Below are positions 9,101 to 17,108 of a DNA stretch of 64,000 nt, piece by piece; position 1 is the stretch's first letter, and every line of letters starts with the position of its first letter. The translations under genes were made by a program, and so were the position numbers. The stretch is from Arthrobacter cryoconiti. GTDB lineage: Bacteria; Actinomycetota; Actinomycetes; Actinomycetales; Micrococcaceae. The notes under the pieces were generated by a model, which saw only the letters and a program-made list of their open reading frames with translations, was not told the origin of the DNA and did not search any database. The DNA is taken from NCBI RefSeq assembly GCF_020905375.1, contig NZ_JAJJBU010000004.1:1-64000 (forward strand), given 5' to 3'.

Positions 9101-9828
9101 TTGCAACGGCCGCAGTGCGTGATGCCAGTCTGCTCCCAAGTAACGCGATTGGGCGCGGAACGATGTGCCTGCGTCAGGGCCAAAAAGTTGTTCCTGTGTT
9201 CACGAAACACTGGCAGCAGGTCCGCCATGGGGTGATCGCTGTGGCTGCGATCGCCCAGGACCAGCGTGGTGACGGGCCACACAGGAATGCCGTACTTTCC
9301 CAACTGGTCCCCGTAGGCAGCTAACTGCAAAAGAGCGCTGACCTTTGCGTGCCGGGCAAGTTTGGTATCCCAGACTGCATAGGAGCCGTCCTCTTGTTTC
9401 ACCAAAAAATCGGCAAAACCCACCAGTGAGCCATCAAAGAACGTTGCCTGGAAGACCACGTCCGCTCCACCGCGCAGCGCCGCCAGAGTTTCCTCCCTCT
9501 TTGCTTCCAGTGATGCCCAACTCGGCGGCGTGGGCAAACCGTCCGCATCCCGTACACGGTCGACGATTTTTACTCCGCGCCCCGTTACGGGATCCCAGAA
9601 CCCATGCTCGGATACGAGCTCTGCCAACACCTTGGCTTCATAGGCGTCACCCAGCTCTGCCGCCCTGGCCAACATGGCATCCTGGGGGAAATTCGGCTTG
9701 CTGGCGCGTGCGAGTTTCTCGTCCAAGACTCGCAATGTCCGGTAGCCGCATTCGCTGGCAGTCACCAAGTCTGAGGCAGAAAATATCAGCGATTCTTCGC
9801 CGCCGGCTGGGGATTCAAGCAAGAACAT
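6157..9828 (-). CDS. TM0106-type RecB-like nuclease fused to SF1 helicase
   Basis: This 1223-residue protein has two enzymatic parts. The N-terminal PD-(D/E)XK nuclease resembles RecB/Cas4: GDAYEAKVLAEL, a GxxD near residue 140, DTK near 154 and a QLAAYG helix. A cysteine cluster (HCGRCNYC) near 240 could hold an Fe-S cluster. An RNase H-like segment (FFDFEGDPLW) near 345 is typical of TM0106 proteins. The C-terminal half is a Dna2/UPF1-like helicase: Walker A QGPPGTGKT near 838, Walker B VIDEAGQ near 941, LLGDPQQLPQV, DKFQGQEA near 1136 and NVAISRG. It probably acts in DNA repair or processing. Because jetA follows 38 bp downstream, a link with the jet genes is possible but unproven. Confidence 0.85.
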   Translation of the reverse strand: MFLLESPAGGEESLIFSASDLVTASECGYRTLRVLDEKLARASKPNFPQDAMLARAAELGDAYEAKVLAELVSEHGFWDPVTGRGVKIVDRVRDADGLPTPPSWASLEAKREETLAALRGGADVVFQATFFDGSLVGFADFLVKQEDGSYAVWDTKLARHAKVSALLQLAAYGDQLGKYGIPVWPVTTLVLGDRSHSDHPMADLLPVFREHRNNFLALTQAHRSAPNRVTWEQTGITHCGRCNYCAEQIVLHHDLLLVNGMTGSQRRKLMAQGIITIDQLARLPEANANGPLVRLRDQARMQLHLDKPDGTSVYVKDGSAHTVSFKVLPGSISQLPAPCDGDIFFDFEGDPLWQDPLTQKWGIEYLFGTVEAPVPGSAPGTKEVFKPLWAHSRSEERQALVDFIAYVQARRTQFPQMHVYHYAPYEKSALRNLSVFHGVGEDAIDDWLRTGLLVDLLDTVRHSLRISEASYSIKKLEPLYMGTNLRAGDVKDAGASVVAYAQYCAARDAAVTGDCAMAAEANKILASISDYNEYDCLSTLRLRDWLLSVGAAIVAPERAESTGALEDATPGTPAYEPSPEEQRLHDYLESLAAEKGHEFTADETAIALVSAAAGYHRREDKQFWWAHFDRLEKGPTAWKEERNMLVIDSVEILDDWAKATPRARTESRTLRLTGQATEGSDFRAGTSWFGMYEAPLPEGLNEDTQAQPLRAGLFNMTVMEDAGDPSAPELTTLVVQEKSTQKVPSHTQLPSALTPDKPVPTKSIREALAALANEVGGMLPSLPKHPGVEILRRARPRLFGGGALPCVEQGPHPTDYIGPITDALRQLDYSYLAVQGPPGTGKTHVGSHAIAALVAEGWKIGVVGQSHAVVENMLRAAIEKAGVDPSKVGKKLAAAHDVPWEITDEKQFAKLLTSEDGALIGGTAWTMTGANVPAGSLDLLVIDEAGQYSLANTLAVSACTKRLLLLGDPQQLPQVTQGSHPAPVDESALGWLSEGKATLEKHLGYFLADSWRMHPQLCAAVSRLSYDGKLSSAPAAQLRHLEGKPAGVETVLVQHNASALGENTQSSPEEAAEVVAQIQSHLGFTWTPGEGLPSRPLEQKDFLVVAAYNAQVHLVRSVLDAASLSGVRVGTVDKFQGQEAAVVLLTLACADPTAAPRGMEFLLNRNRINVAISRGQWRAIIIRSPQLSNFMPSRPAAMSELGAFIGLCERGQQANTVIAATMA

Positions 9829-10026
9829 GTGGCGCCTTCCACCAAGAACTGGAACTTTTAGTCGAATCTAACAAGAAACCAAGAAGCACTGACAAAATTG
9901 CTGTTGGGGCGAAGAGATTAGTCTAAAGACACTTTGCTTGGTCCTGCCAGAATAGGAACAGATGTCTGCGCTCCGGGGTAACGTGGCAAGTTCAGAGCCC
10001 AGCAGATACAAGCATCGGGAGAGTCA

Positions 10027-11511
10027 ATGAACACCTTTCAGTACACCACGGCTCTTCCCTTCGCCCGGGATGATGTTTTCACTTGGTTTTCCCGGCCTGG
10101 CGCCTTAGTCCGCCTCACGCCGTCGTTCTTTGGCAATGTACTCGCAGAGCCAAGCGATGGCATTAACCCGGGCTCGACGGCGGCCATGGGAGTGGGTGCA
10201 CCTGGGTCGCTGGGCATGTGGCTGGGGACTGCCGCTGGGTCCCTGCGGGGGATGTTGCCAAAGTCCCTGCGCTCCACGCAGGCCCTTGCGCCCGAGTTAC
10301 GGTGGGAAGCACTGCACACGCGGTTGGTGCCAGGAGAGAGTTTTACCGACATCATGACTGCTGGCCCGTTCACTAGCTGGACACACACGCATAGCTTTAG
10401 CGACGGGCCAGTGCCGGGCAGCACCATCATGACCGACGCGGTTGACTACGAGCTACCACTTGGCTTTCGTGGTGGCTGGGTGAGCAAACACCTTGATGCC
10501 GAACTCAAGCGCATGTTTGCGTTTCGGGAACGGGCTTTGCGTGGTGATTTGGCATTTCATCAGGGACATTCCGGCCCGTTGTTGAAAATTGCTGTCACCG
10601 GGGCCTCCGGGTTGATCGGGACGCAACTCTGCGCCCTTCTGACCGGCGGAGGGCACCAAGTGGTGAAACTGGTGCGCCATCCCGCACGCAACGCCACGGA
10701 GGTAGCGTGGGATCCTGACGCAGGAACCCTTGATGCACAGGAGTTGGCTGGATGCGATGCGGTGATCAACCTCGCAGGGCACAGCATCGGCGGTCGCTTC
10801 ACCTCACATACCAAAGATCTGATCCGTAGTAGCCGAATCAAGGGCACTGAGCTGTTGGCGCAAACCCTTGCCCAGCTAGCCTCAGATGGCCGCCCCAGGG
10901 CACTAGTGTCCGGTTCCGCCGTTGGGTACTACGGAGCCACACCCCACAATCCCGGAGGCCACGGCCAACGCACGTCTCGGGCATTGACGGAGGAGGACCC
11001 TGCCGGAAGTGGTTTTTTGGCGGGGGTGTGCCGCGACTGGGAAGCTGCCTGCTTGCCAGCATCCAAGGCCGGGGTACGTGTGGTCACGGTAAGAACGGGG
11101 TTGGTCCTATCCGCCGCTGGCGGAATCCTGCAGCGGCTGCTTCCCCTTTACTTAGCGGGGGTTGGGGGACCCGTGGGAAAGAAGCAGTGGCAGAGCTGGA
11201 TCGGCATTGACGATATCGCTGGGATTTTCGCCCACGCAGTGCTCTCTCCCGAGATCCACGGAGCGTATAACGCTGTGGCCCCGCACCCCGTCACGGCGGA
11301 GTCGTTTGCGACAACTCTCGGAGCGGTGGTGCGCCGTCCGTCCATACTGGCCGTCCCGACTGTGGGCCCCAAGCTTTTGCTAGGTAGCGAAGGTGCCACA
11401 GAACTAGCGCTCGCGGACCAACGCGCATCAAGTGCCAAGGTAGTAGCCAGCGGCTACGAGTTCCGCCATGGGTCTTTAGAGCAGGCACTGAGGCATATAT
11501 TGGGTGCTTGA
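10027..11511 (+). CDS. TIGR01777-family NAD(P)-dependent epimerase with SRPBCC domain
   Basis: The 494-residue protein joins an N-terminal SRPBCC ligand-binding fold (about residues 1-165) to an extended-SDR domain of the YfcH/SulA-like TIGR01777 family. The nucleotide-binding motif VTGASGLIGTQL is near residue 190, followed by VAWDPDAGTLD, DAVINLAGHSI and a catalytic YYG-type motif (VSGSAVGYYG). The substrate is unknown. It is divergent from the nuclease-helicase with about 200 bp between them, and GGGAGAG precedes the ATG. The two-domain arrangement is common in actinobacteria. Confidence 0.85.
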   Translation: MNTFQYTTALPFARDDVFTWFSRPGALVRLTPSFFGNVLAEPSDGINPGSTAAMGVGAPGSLGMWLGTAAGSLRGMLPKSLRSTQALAPELRWEALHTRLVPGESFTDIMTAGPFTSWTHTHSFSDGPVPGSTIMTDAVDYELPLGFRGGWVSKHLDAELKRMFAFRERALRGDLAFHQGHSGPLLKIAVTGASGLIGTQLCALLTGGGHQVVKLVRHPARNATEVAWDPDAGTLDAQELAGCDAVINLAGHSIGGRFTSHTKDLIRSSRIKGTELLAQTLAQLASDGRPRALVSGSAVGYYGATPHNPGGHGQRTSRALTEEDPAGSGFLAGVCRDWEAACLPASKAGVRVVTVRTGLVLSAAGGILQRLLPLYLAGVGGPVGKKQWQSWIGIDDIAGIFAHAVLSPEIHGAYNAVAPHPVTAESFATTLGAVVRRPSILAVPTVGPKLLLGSEGATELALADQRASSAKVVASGYEFRHGSLEQALRHILGA

Positions 11512-11520
11512 TCAGCGTCT

Positions 11521-11602
11521 GGGCCCGGTCGGGTTGGGTTGGGCCCCGTCGGGTCGGGTTGGTGCTGAGCCGCGTCGGGTTAGTGCTGAGCCGCGTCGGG
11601 TC
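11521..11602. repeat. Short tandem repeat, about four 20-21 bp units
   Basis: Two near-identical 21-bp units (GGTGCTGAGCCGCGTCGGGTT at 11561-11581, and 11582-11602 with two changes) follow two more degenerate 20-bp units ending in CGGGTYGGGTT (11521-11560). The array lies between convergent genes, 9 bp after the epimerase stop. Confidence 0.75.
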
Positions 11603-11632
11603 GGGCATGGAAAGTCGCTGGGCGTTTGCGAG

Positions 11633-12886
11633 CTAATGTCCGGGCCCGGAAGCGGGTGCCTGCCTGAGCAAGCCCGCCCGCTTGGCACGTAGTCCTAGAA
11701 CCACCATTGGGGTCAGCACCAGCAGAGCCACCATATTCACCCAGAAGAAGCCGCCAGCGGCCAAGATTGGTCCGGCTACGGCCGCCATCGCTGCCGCCCC
11801 GAAGTTCATCAGCATGTCATTGGCGCCTTGCAAGGGCACCCGGATCTCCTCCGGCGCGGAGGCGTTCAGTAGCGAGGACCCGCCAATGAGACACGCGGAC
11901 CAGCCGAGCCCCAGTGTGGTGAGGGCGACCGACATGAAGTAGGGGTTGCTGGAATCTGAAACCGCGGCACCAAGTCAGATCGCCGTCAAGAAAATACCGC
12001 ACCCCAGCATGACTACGCGTCGTGCGCCAACTTTATCGACCAACCAACCGAACAAGGGACTGGCCGCGTACATGCCTAAAATGTGCAAACTGATGACTAT
12101 GCCGATGATCTGCAATGAGTGCCCGTGGGCGTTCATAGCTACCGGCGTCATGACCATCACGCCCACCATAATCATGTGTCCGCCAGTGACTGAGGCCATG
12201 GCAAAAAGAGCGTTTGGATTGCCAGAAGCCAAGTGAAGTGCCGCCCAAGCCCCGATCTTTCGGGTGGGGATCCTGCGGAGTGTGGGCTTGTGCGAGGCGG
12301 GGGTTCCCAGAAAGAACACTGCGATGACCAAAGAAGCTGTGATGAAGGCGATCAGCGAGAAGATGAAGGGCCCGGAAAGCGGCACAATGCCAATGCTGAT
12401 ACCCAAGAGACGCCCGGGTTCGGAGAGATTGGGTCCGGCCACCGACCCGATAGTGGTGGCCCAAATGACGATTGCCATGGCCCGGCCGGCCTTTTCCGGA
12501 GCAGCCCCGTCAACTGCTGCGTAACGGGCTTGAAGGCCCGAGGCGCTGGCTGCACCAAAGAGCAGCATGCCCACGGCCATCATCCAGAACTGGCCCACGG
12601 CAGCCGCGAGGAGAACAATGGCAGCTCCCGTTGCGCCGAGTGCAAAGCCAGCGCTCAGGGCCCAGCGGCGCCCGGCGCGAATGGCAAGATTGGCTAGTGG
12701 TACAGCAACCAATCCAGCGCCCAAAGTGGAGGCCGTTTGGACGAAGCCTGAAGCTGCAGTCGTACCTGCCAGTTGAGCGGCCAGAATACCGCCCACCGAA
12801 ATTCCGGAGGCAACGCCCACGCCGGAGAGAAGCTGTCCGACCACCAGCACCAGCTGGTTGTGTCGTTGATGGGTGAGGCCGGGCAT
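11633..12886 (-). pseudogene. MFS transporter interrupted by an in-frame TGA
   Basis: The reading frame encodes a 12-helix major facilitator protein of about 417 residues, probably a drug/sugar efflux-type permease. It is split by a TGA at 11975-11977 after residue 303. Reading through it, the same frame continues LGAAVSDSSNPYFMS and then a normal MFS C-terminus down to 11633, so no frameshift is needed. The N-terminal part has AAGSALVAVPLA-like loop features and an internal loop with FGWLVDKVGARRV, the conserved MFS loop motif. AAGGA lies 6 nt before the ATG. It may be a recent nonsense mutation, a sequencing error or (unlikely) programmed readthrough. The protein would lack about the last three helices. 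Confidence 0.8.
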
Positions 12887-13047
12887 GCGCGCTGTCCTTG
12901 CGTCGTGAGGGCATGTACTCGCAATGATGAGAGCACATGTTCAGTGTGACAGGGGAGCGAGCCGCCCTGCCACACGCTGTCCTGGGGGCCGTGCGGTATT
13001 TGTTCCCACGCCACCTTTTCGAACCATCAGCCGGTCCCTGCGCTAGA

Positions 13048-13935
13048 TCATGAGAGCGCGGCGGCCGCCGTCGTGGTGACGGCAGCGGTGAGCGCATCGA
13101 GCGCGGGGGATTGTATTTTCCAGCGCTGCCAATAGAGCGGAATCCGGGTGGTCAGCCCGGGCACCAACTCCACCAGCTTGCCCGAGCCCAGGCCTTCGCG
13201 ACAATTGGCTTCCGGCAGCAGACCCCAGCCAAGCCCATGCTCGATCGCGACAGCAAACGTGCTGGGATCGGGGATGAACCGTTGGGACCCCGTGAGACTT
13301 CCATTTGTCAAGGCCTTGAAAAAGTTGCTCTGTAGGGTATCTGTCCGATCAAACTGGACGACGGGTGCCGCTGAAAGCAGCGAGGAGTCGAACCCTGCCG
13401 GGAAGAACCGGGTCATAAACTCTGCTGACGCCACAGCCTTGTATTCTAAAGCGCCAAGGTAGCGAACGGAACAACCCTGGACGGGGTCCGACGTGGCAGT
13501 CACCGCTGCCATGACCTCACCAGAACGCAAGAGGGCCGCTGAATGCTGTTCATCTTCACGCAAAACCTCAAAGCTGTGTCTCTCACTGGCGGGAACGGCT
13601 CCCAGGGCATCGATGAACCAGGTGGCCAGTGAGTCAGCGTTGACAGCCATCGCAATGGCGGCCCCGGGCTTTCCACCAAGTCCTAATTCCGCTGCACAGT
13701 CACTTTCAAGTTGACGAAGCTGGCGGGCCAGCTTTTGTACTGCCATGCCGGCCGCCGTGGATCGAACGGGTGTGGCCCGTACCAGCAGGACCTGTCCGGC
13801 AGCCTGCTCCATGGCCTTAATTCGCTGCGAAACGGCAGACGCGCTCACACACAATTCTTTCGCGGCGGCGTCGAAAGTCCCGTGCTCAAGAACCGCAAGG
13901 AAGGTGCGCAATTGATCAGTTTGGAAACTCGACAT
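13048..13935 (-). CDS. lysG: LysR-family regulator, LysG/ArgP type
   Basis: The 295-residue protein has an N-terminal winged HTH (residues 5-60, GTFDAAAKELCVSASAVSQR) and a C-terminal effector domain, in the pattern of LysG/ArgP regulators. These proteins sense basic amino acids (Lys, Arg, His) and activate an exporter. It is divergent from a lysE-type gene 69 bp away, the standard arrangement. An upstream in-frame TTG exists at 13941, but the ATG at 13935 has AAGGA 6 nt before it and gives the usual MSSFQ start. Confidence 0.9.
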   Translation of the reverse strand: MSSFQTDQLRTFLAVLEHGTFDAAAKELCVSASAVSQRIKAMEQAAGQVLLVRATPVRSTAAGMAVQKLARQLRQLESDCAAELGLGGKPGAAIAMAVNADSLATWFIDALGAVPASERHSFEVLREDEQHSAALLRSGEVMAAVTATSDPVQGCSVRYLGALEYKAVASAEFMTRFFPAGFDSSLLSAAPVVQFDRTDTLQSNFFKALTNGSLTGSQRFIPDPSTFAVAIEHGLGWGLLPEANCREGLGSGKLVELVPGLTTRIPLYWQRWKIQSPALDALTAAVTTTAAAALS

Positions 13936-14004
13936 TAGCAATCCTTATCTATCTATCAAAAAAGTAGCTGTATTTCATTTGGTCATTCTAGTAGCTTCGA
14001 AACC

Positions 14005-14625
14005 ATGACCCTACTGAACGTACTTGCCACGCTTTCCACCGGTTTGGGTGCTGGCCTGGCCCTGATAATTGCGATCGGGGCGCAAAATGCCTTTGTTCTG
14101 CGACAAGGCATTCGAGGCGAGCATGTACTCCTGGTGGTCCTCGTGTGCATGTTCAGTGACGTAGTCCTGATAGTTGCGGGTATTTTTGGCATCGGTGTGC
14201 TGGTCCAAGCAGTTCCGGCAGTGGTAGTGGTGATTCGGTTAGCCGGGGCTGCGTTCCTGCTCGCTTATGGCGCACTGGCGGCTAAACGTGCCCTGCGGCC
14301 GGGTACCTTGAATGCGGGAGTCCAACAAGGATCGCTGAGCCGTAAGGCCGTACTTGTCACTGTGCTGACGTTGACTTGGCTGAACCCACACGTGTATTTG
14401 GATACCGTGTTGTTGCTAGGCAGCCTTGCCAATCAACATGGAGAATTACGGTGGTGGTTCGGGACAGGAGCAGTCATCGGGAGTGTTCTGTGGTTTGGCG
14501 CTCTGGGCTTCGGCGCACGAGCGTTGCGGCCTGTTTTTGCCAAGCCCGGTGCATGGCGTGTTTTGGACGCCATAATTGCCGTAGTGATGGTTTTCTTGGG
14601 GCTGAAGATGGCGTGGAGCGCTTAG
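14005..14625 (+). CDS. lysE: LysE/ArgO-family basic amino acid exporter
   Basis: This 206-residue membrane protein has about six hydrophobic segments and the LysE motifs GLGAGLALIIAIGAQNAFVLRQG at the N-terminus (first transmembrane helix) and TWLNPHVYLDTVLLLG in the middle. LysE exports lysine or arginine when internal pools rise, for example during growth on peptides. The divergent LysG-type regulator is expected to control it from the AT-rich 69-bp gap, which includes ATCAAAAAAGTAG. Confidence 0.92.
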   Translation: MTLLNVLATLSTGLGAGLALIIAIGAQNAFVLRQGIRGEHVLLVVLVCMFSDVVLIVAGIFGIGVLVQAVPAVVVVIRLAGAAFLLAYGALAAKRALRPGTLNAGVQQGSLSRKAVLVTVLTLTWLNPHVYLDTVLLLGSLANQHGELRWWFGTGAVIGSVLWFGALGFGARALRPVFAKPGAWRVLDAIIAVVMVFLGLKMAWSA

Positions 14626-15029
14626 ATGAAGTCCATCTCCACCTGCAAGAAGGCCTCCGCCGAAGCAATGGATGCTGCGAACGCCTCTTCTTCGGTAGGC
14701 GACTTGTGTGGGGTTCGCGTAAACCATTGATGGTGGTTCATGGTGACTTTAGTGAATCCGACCCCTGGGGGCGCATAGAAAATTCCAAACCGCTGGACGG
14801 GCCATTCCGGACTGGTCTCGATGGCTACCAACAACGCTGCGTCCAGAGCTGGATTGTGCCACTGGGCAATAGGTCGGCGCCTGTCCTGGCTAAAGAGTCC
14901 GTTGGAATAACGCGAAGCTGATTGCTGACCCATCTGGGCGCACAGCCGATCCCACCACAACGGCAATATTTGACTGTCGTTGCGGATCCACAGGGCCGGG
15001 ACCACCGGCTGTTCATCGCGTGCGCCCAC
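14622..15029 (-). CDS. Hypothetical protein, 135 residues
   Basis: The product is not recognised. It is rich in Trp, His and Pro, has no signal peptide or membrane helix, and ends in an acidic helix (TEEEAFAASIASAEAFLQVEMDF). The GTG start is a best guess; there is no clear Shine-Dalgarno sequence. It overlaps the lysE stop tail to tail. The overlapping plus-strand frame is less plausible because it has no gene-like features and lies in the shadow. Confidence 0.5.
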   Translation of the reverse strand: MGARDEQPVVPALWIRNDSQILPLWWDRLCAQMGQQSASRYSNGLFSQDRRRPIAQWHNPALDAALLVAIETSPEWPVQRFGIFYAPPGVGFTKVTMNHHQWFTRTPHKSPTEEEAFAASIASAEAFLQVEMDFI

Positions 15030-15096
15030 ACTTCGATTTTAGCCAATCTGGTGCAGCTTGCCAGTGTCCCTCCAGCGGCCTTGGATAGTATCGACG

Positions 15097-16182
15097 CTAC
15101 TCGCAGCCTATCCCGTCGCCATCGCCGTCAAACTTGGACAAGAACCCGGGGTCGCCTTTGTGAATAGGGGCTTTCCCGGCCGCGCGCACAGCCGAACAGT
15201 TTTTGTAAAACGGTTGTGGCCCGATGGCCGGAGGGGCGGGAGCGATCGGTGCCACAGCCGGGGCAGGAACAGGAGCGGGCGCAGGCTGTGGAGCAGGAGC
15301 GGGCGCAGGAGCAGGAGCTGGGGGCGGAGGGGTTGTTGATGTTTGTGCTCCGGAGCAAAGGGTCAATACCCGCGCCATGGCATCGTGTTCGGCTTGTGTG
15401 ACCCACATGTTGTAGGCGGCTTTCACTGATATTTGCAAGCTGACGTACTCACAGCGATACGACTTATTGGCGGGGAGCCACGTGGCAGCATCGCCGTCAC
15501 TCTTTTGTTGGTTTGCCGCACCATCCACGGCCAGCAGATTCAACGGGTCATTAGCAAGGGCTGTGCGTTGGGCGCTGGAAAGCTGCTGGGCACCCTTTTG
15601 CCAAGCATCGCTCAAAGCCACCACGTGGTCGATCTGCACCTTGGAGCTGGTGGCGGCTCCGCGGACAAAATCAATGGTTTTCCCCGTGTAGGGGTCCGCC
15701 AAGATCCCGGTGAGCACCAAGCAGTCGCGGGTGCCAGCCTTAAAAGTTTTCGCGGTGAGGTCACGGTTCAAAATGTCGTTACGGGTATCGCAGCCATTCT
15801 TATCGACATCGGCCCACGCCTGACCGAACTCGGCGCGGCTGTAGCCCGTCTTCGGCGCCCGGCCCTTGAGCGGCAAAGTGGCCAGGAGACTGAGTGCTTT
15901 GGCGCTGGATTCGATGTTCCCGGCGAGGGTTCCATTTGCGCCAGCAGGAGCCGTAGTGGACGGCGCTGAGTTGGTGGGCGACGGCGTTCCGCTGGGCAGT
16001 GCCGAGGCGGACGCTGAGGTGGAGACGGGCGACGCCGGACGCACGGTAGGCGCCGACGTGCTCCCACACGCAGTGCTCACGATCAAAACGGAAGCCAGCA
16101 CTGCTCCCATCATGACGTCCGTTGACCTAAAAGAGTGCTTAGCTGCGGTGGTGCGGGTCTTGCTTGGATGGGACTTGGGCAC
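15097..16182 (-). CDS. Secreted lipoprotein with HNH (DUF1524) and Excalibur domains
   Basis: The 361-residue precursor begins with a basic, hydrophobic signal ending in a lipobox (VSTACG, Cys about residue 39). A Ser/Thr/Pro-rich linker follows. Residues about 95-265 form a GmrSD-C/DUF1524 HNH nuclease: the catalytic motif is IDHVVALSDAW, with DPLNLLAVDG and NQQKSDGDAATWLP. A Pro-Ala-rich spacer (APAPAPAPQPAPAP) leads to a C-terminal Excalibur calcium-binding domain ending FDGDGDGIGCE. It is probably a cell-surface nuclease for nutrient DNA or competition. It lies 38 bp after the Ter-operon HAD gene, so it may be the operon's last member. Confidence 0.88.
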   Translation of the reverse strand: MPKSHPSKTRTTAAKHSFRSTDVMMGAVLASVLIVSTACGSTSAPTVRPASPVSTSASASALPSGTPSPTNSAPSTTAPAGANGTLAGNIESSAKALSLLATLPLKGRAPKTGYSRAEFGQAWADVDKNGCDTRNDILNRDLTAKTFKAGTRDCLVLTGILADPYTGKTIDFVRGAATSSKVQIDHVVALSDAWQKGAQQLSSAQRTALANDPLNLLAVDGAANQQKSDGDAATWLPANKSYRCEYVSLQISVKAAYNMWVTQAEHDAMARVLTLCSGAQTSTTPPPPAPAPAPAPAPQPAPAPVPAPAVAPIAPAPPAIGPQPFYKNCSAVRAAGKAPIHKGDPGFLSKFDGDGDGIGCE

Positions 16183-16220
16183 AGGGCAGCGCTCTTTCGC
16201 GGGGAAGAAAACGGGTGAAG

Positions 16221-17108
16221 CTACAGTTTATCGGCTCGCCGGCGCGCTGCATTGCGGTCGGCCCCCAGTTGGGACTGGAGGACGGCGAGTATTCGTTGGA
16301 GAATTTGCTCGCCAGCAAGCACGCCACGTACATCGGTGAGCTGAAGGTTGGGAGCTTGCCAGCAGGCATCGTGCAATTCGCCGTGCAGAGGCCGGAAGGC
16401 CAGGTCCGCTTGCGCAAGCATTTCCTGGTCCAAGAGGGAATCGCCGGCTGCAAGTACCGTGTCCGCATTGGTCCGCCGGGCGAGTTCGGCCAGCGCGTCG
16501 GCCTTATTCACCGGGTTCGGTACGCAGTACAGCTTTCGACCCTGGAGAGAGGTTGACCAGCCGGATCCCTGGCACAGAATCTCGAGCTCTGTAAGAAACT
16601 CGGTGGGGATGGCAGCTCGGTCCGTGATGGCATATATAAACAGATCAGTTGCGTTGTGCACGTTCAGGATCCAAGCCTGAAATTCAGGCTTGGAAAGATG
16701 GGCCGCAATCATTTCCAGAGGTGAACAGTTTGCGGCTATCTGCTTGGCGATGTGCTTTTGCCACTGGGGGTCTGGTTCCCCTTGGTGCAAGATGACTCCG
16801 CCATTAGCGACGATCGCATACTCGGTCACCGGCTGGGTGTTCGTTTTTGGTAGCTGGACGCGCTGGTACTGGGCATGTGTGCGAGTGGTGACGGGAACAA
16901 AAATGGCCCAATCCATGATGGTGCGCAAAAGCTCCTCGGCCGCACCTGTCATGTAGGAGAGTGGACTACCTTTGTAGACCTCGGAGACGACCAATCGCGG
17001 AGCATCCTTGTCAGCCCCTTCCAGCCACAGCGCGTTTTTGGAGTAAATCAGCGTGCGGTCAAGGTCGCAAGCCACCATGACGGTTCGAGGCGAACTTGCC
17101 TCATGCAT
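16221..17108 (-). CDS. Ter-operon HAD-family phosphatase-like protein
   Basis: This HAD-superfamily hydrolase has motif I (ACDLDRTLIY) near the N-terminus, motif II (VPVTTRTHAQY) and an acidic motif IV (AAGDSLLDQEML). The ATG at 17108 was chosen because GGAAAGG lies 9 nt before it and it starts within the stiP-like stop region; an upstream start at 17150 would overlap stiP by 50 bp. In Ter operons a HAD phosphatase accompanies PRTases and a C-C lyase in a predicted pathway for a nucleoside-like metabolite. Substrate unknown. Confidence 0.8.
   Translation of the reverse strand: MHEASSPRTVMVACDLDRTLIYSKNALWLEGADKDAPRLVVSEVYKGSPLSYMTGAAEELLRTIMDWAIFVPVTTRTHAQYQRVQLPKTNTQPVTEYAIVANGGVILHQGEPDPQWQKHIAKQIAANCSPLEMIAAHLSKPEFQAWILNVHNATDLFIYAITDRAAIPTEFLTELEILCQGSGWSTSLQGRKLYCVPNPVNKADALAELARRTNADTVLAAGDSLLDQEMLAQADLAFRPLHGELHDACWQAPNLQLTDVRGVLAGEQILQRILAVLQSQLGADRNAARRRADKL

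Noticed and set aside
15216-15415. Gly-Ala-rich plus-strand frames opposite the lipoprotein spacer
   Set aside because: They mirror the Pro-Ala repeat of the real gene and have no independent signals.
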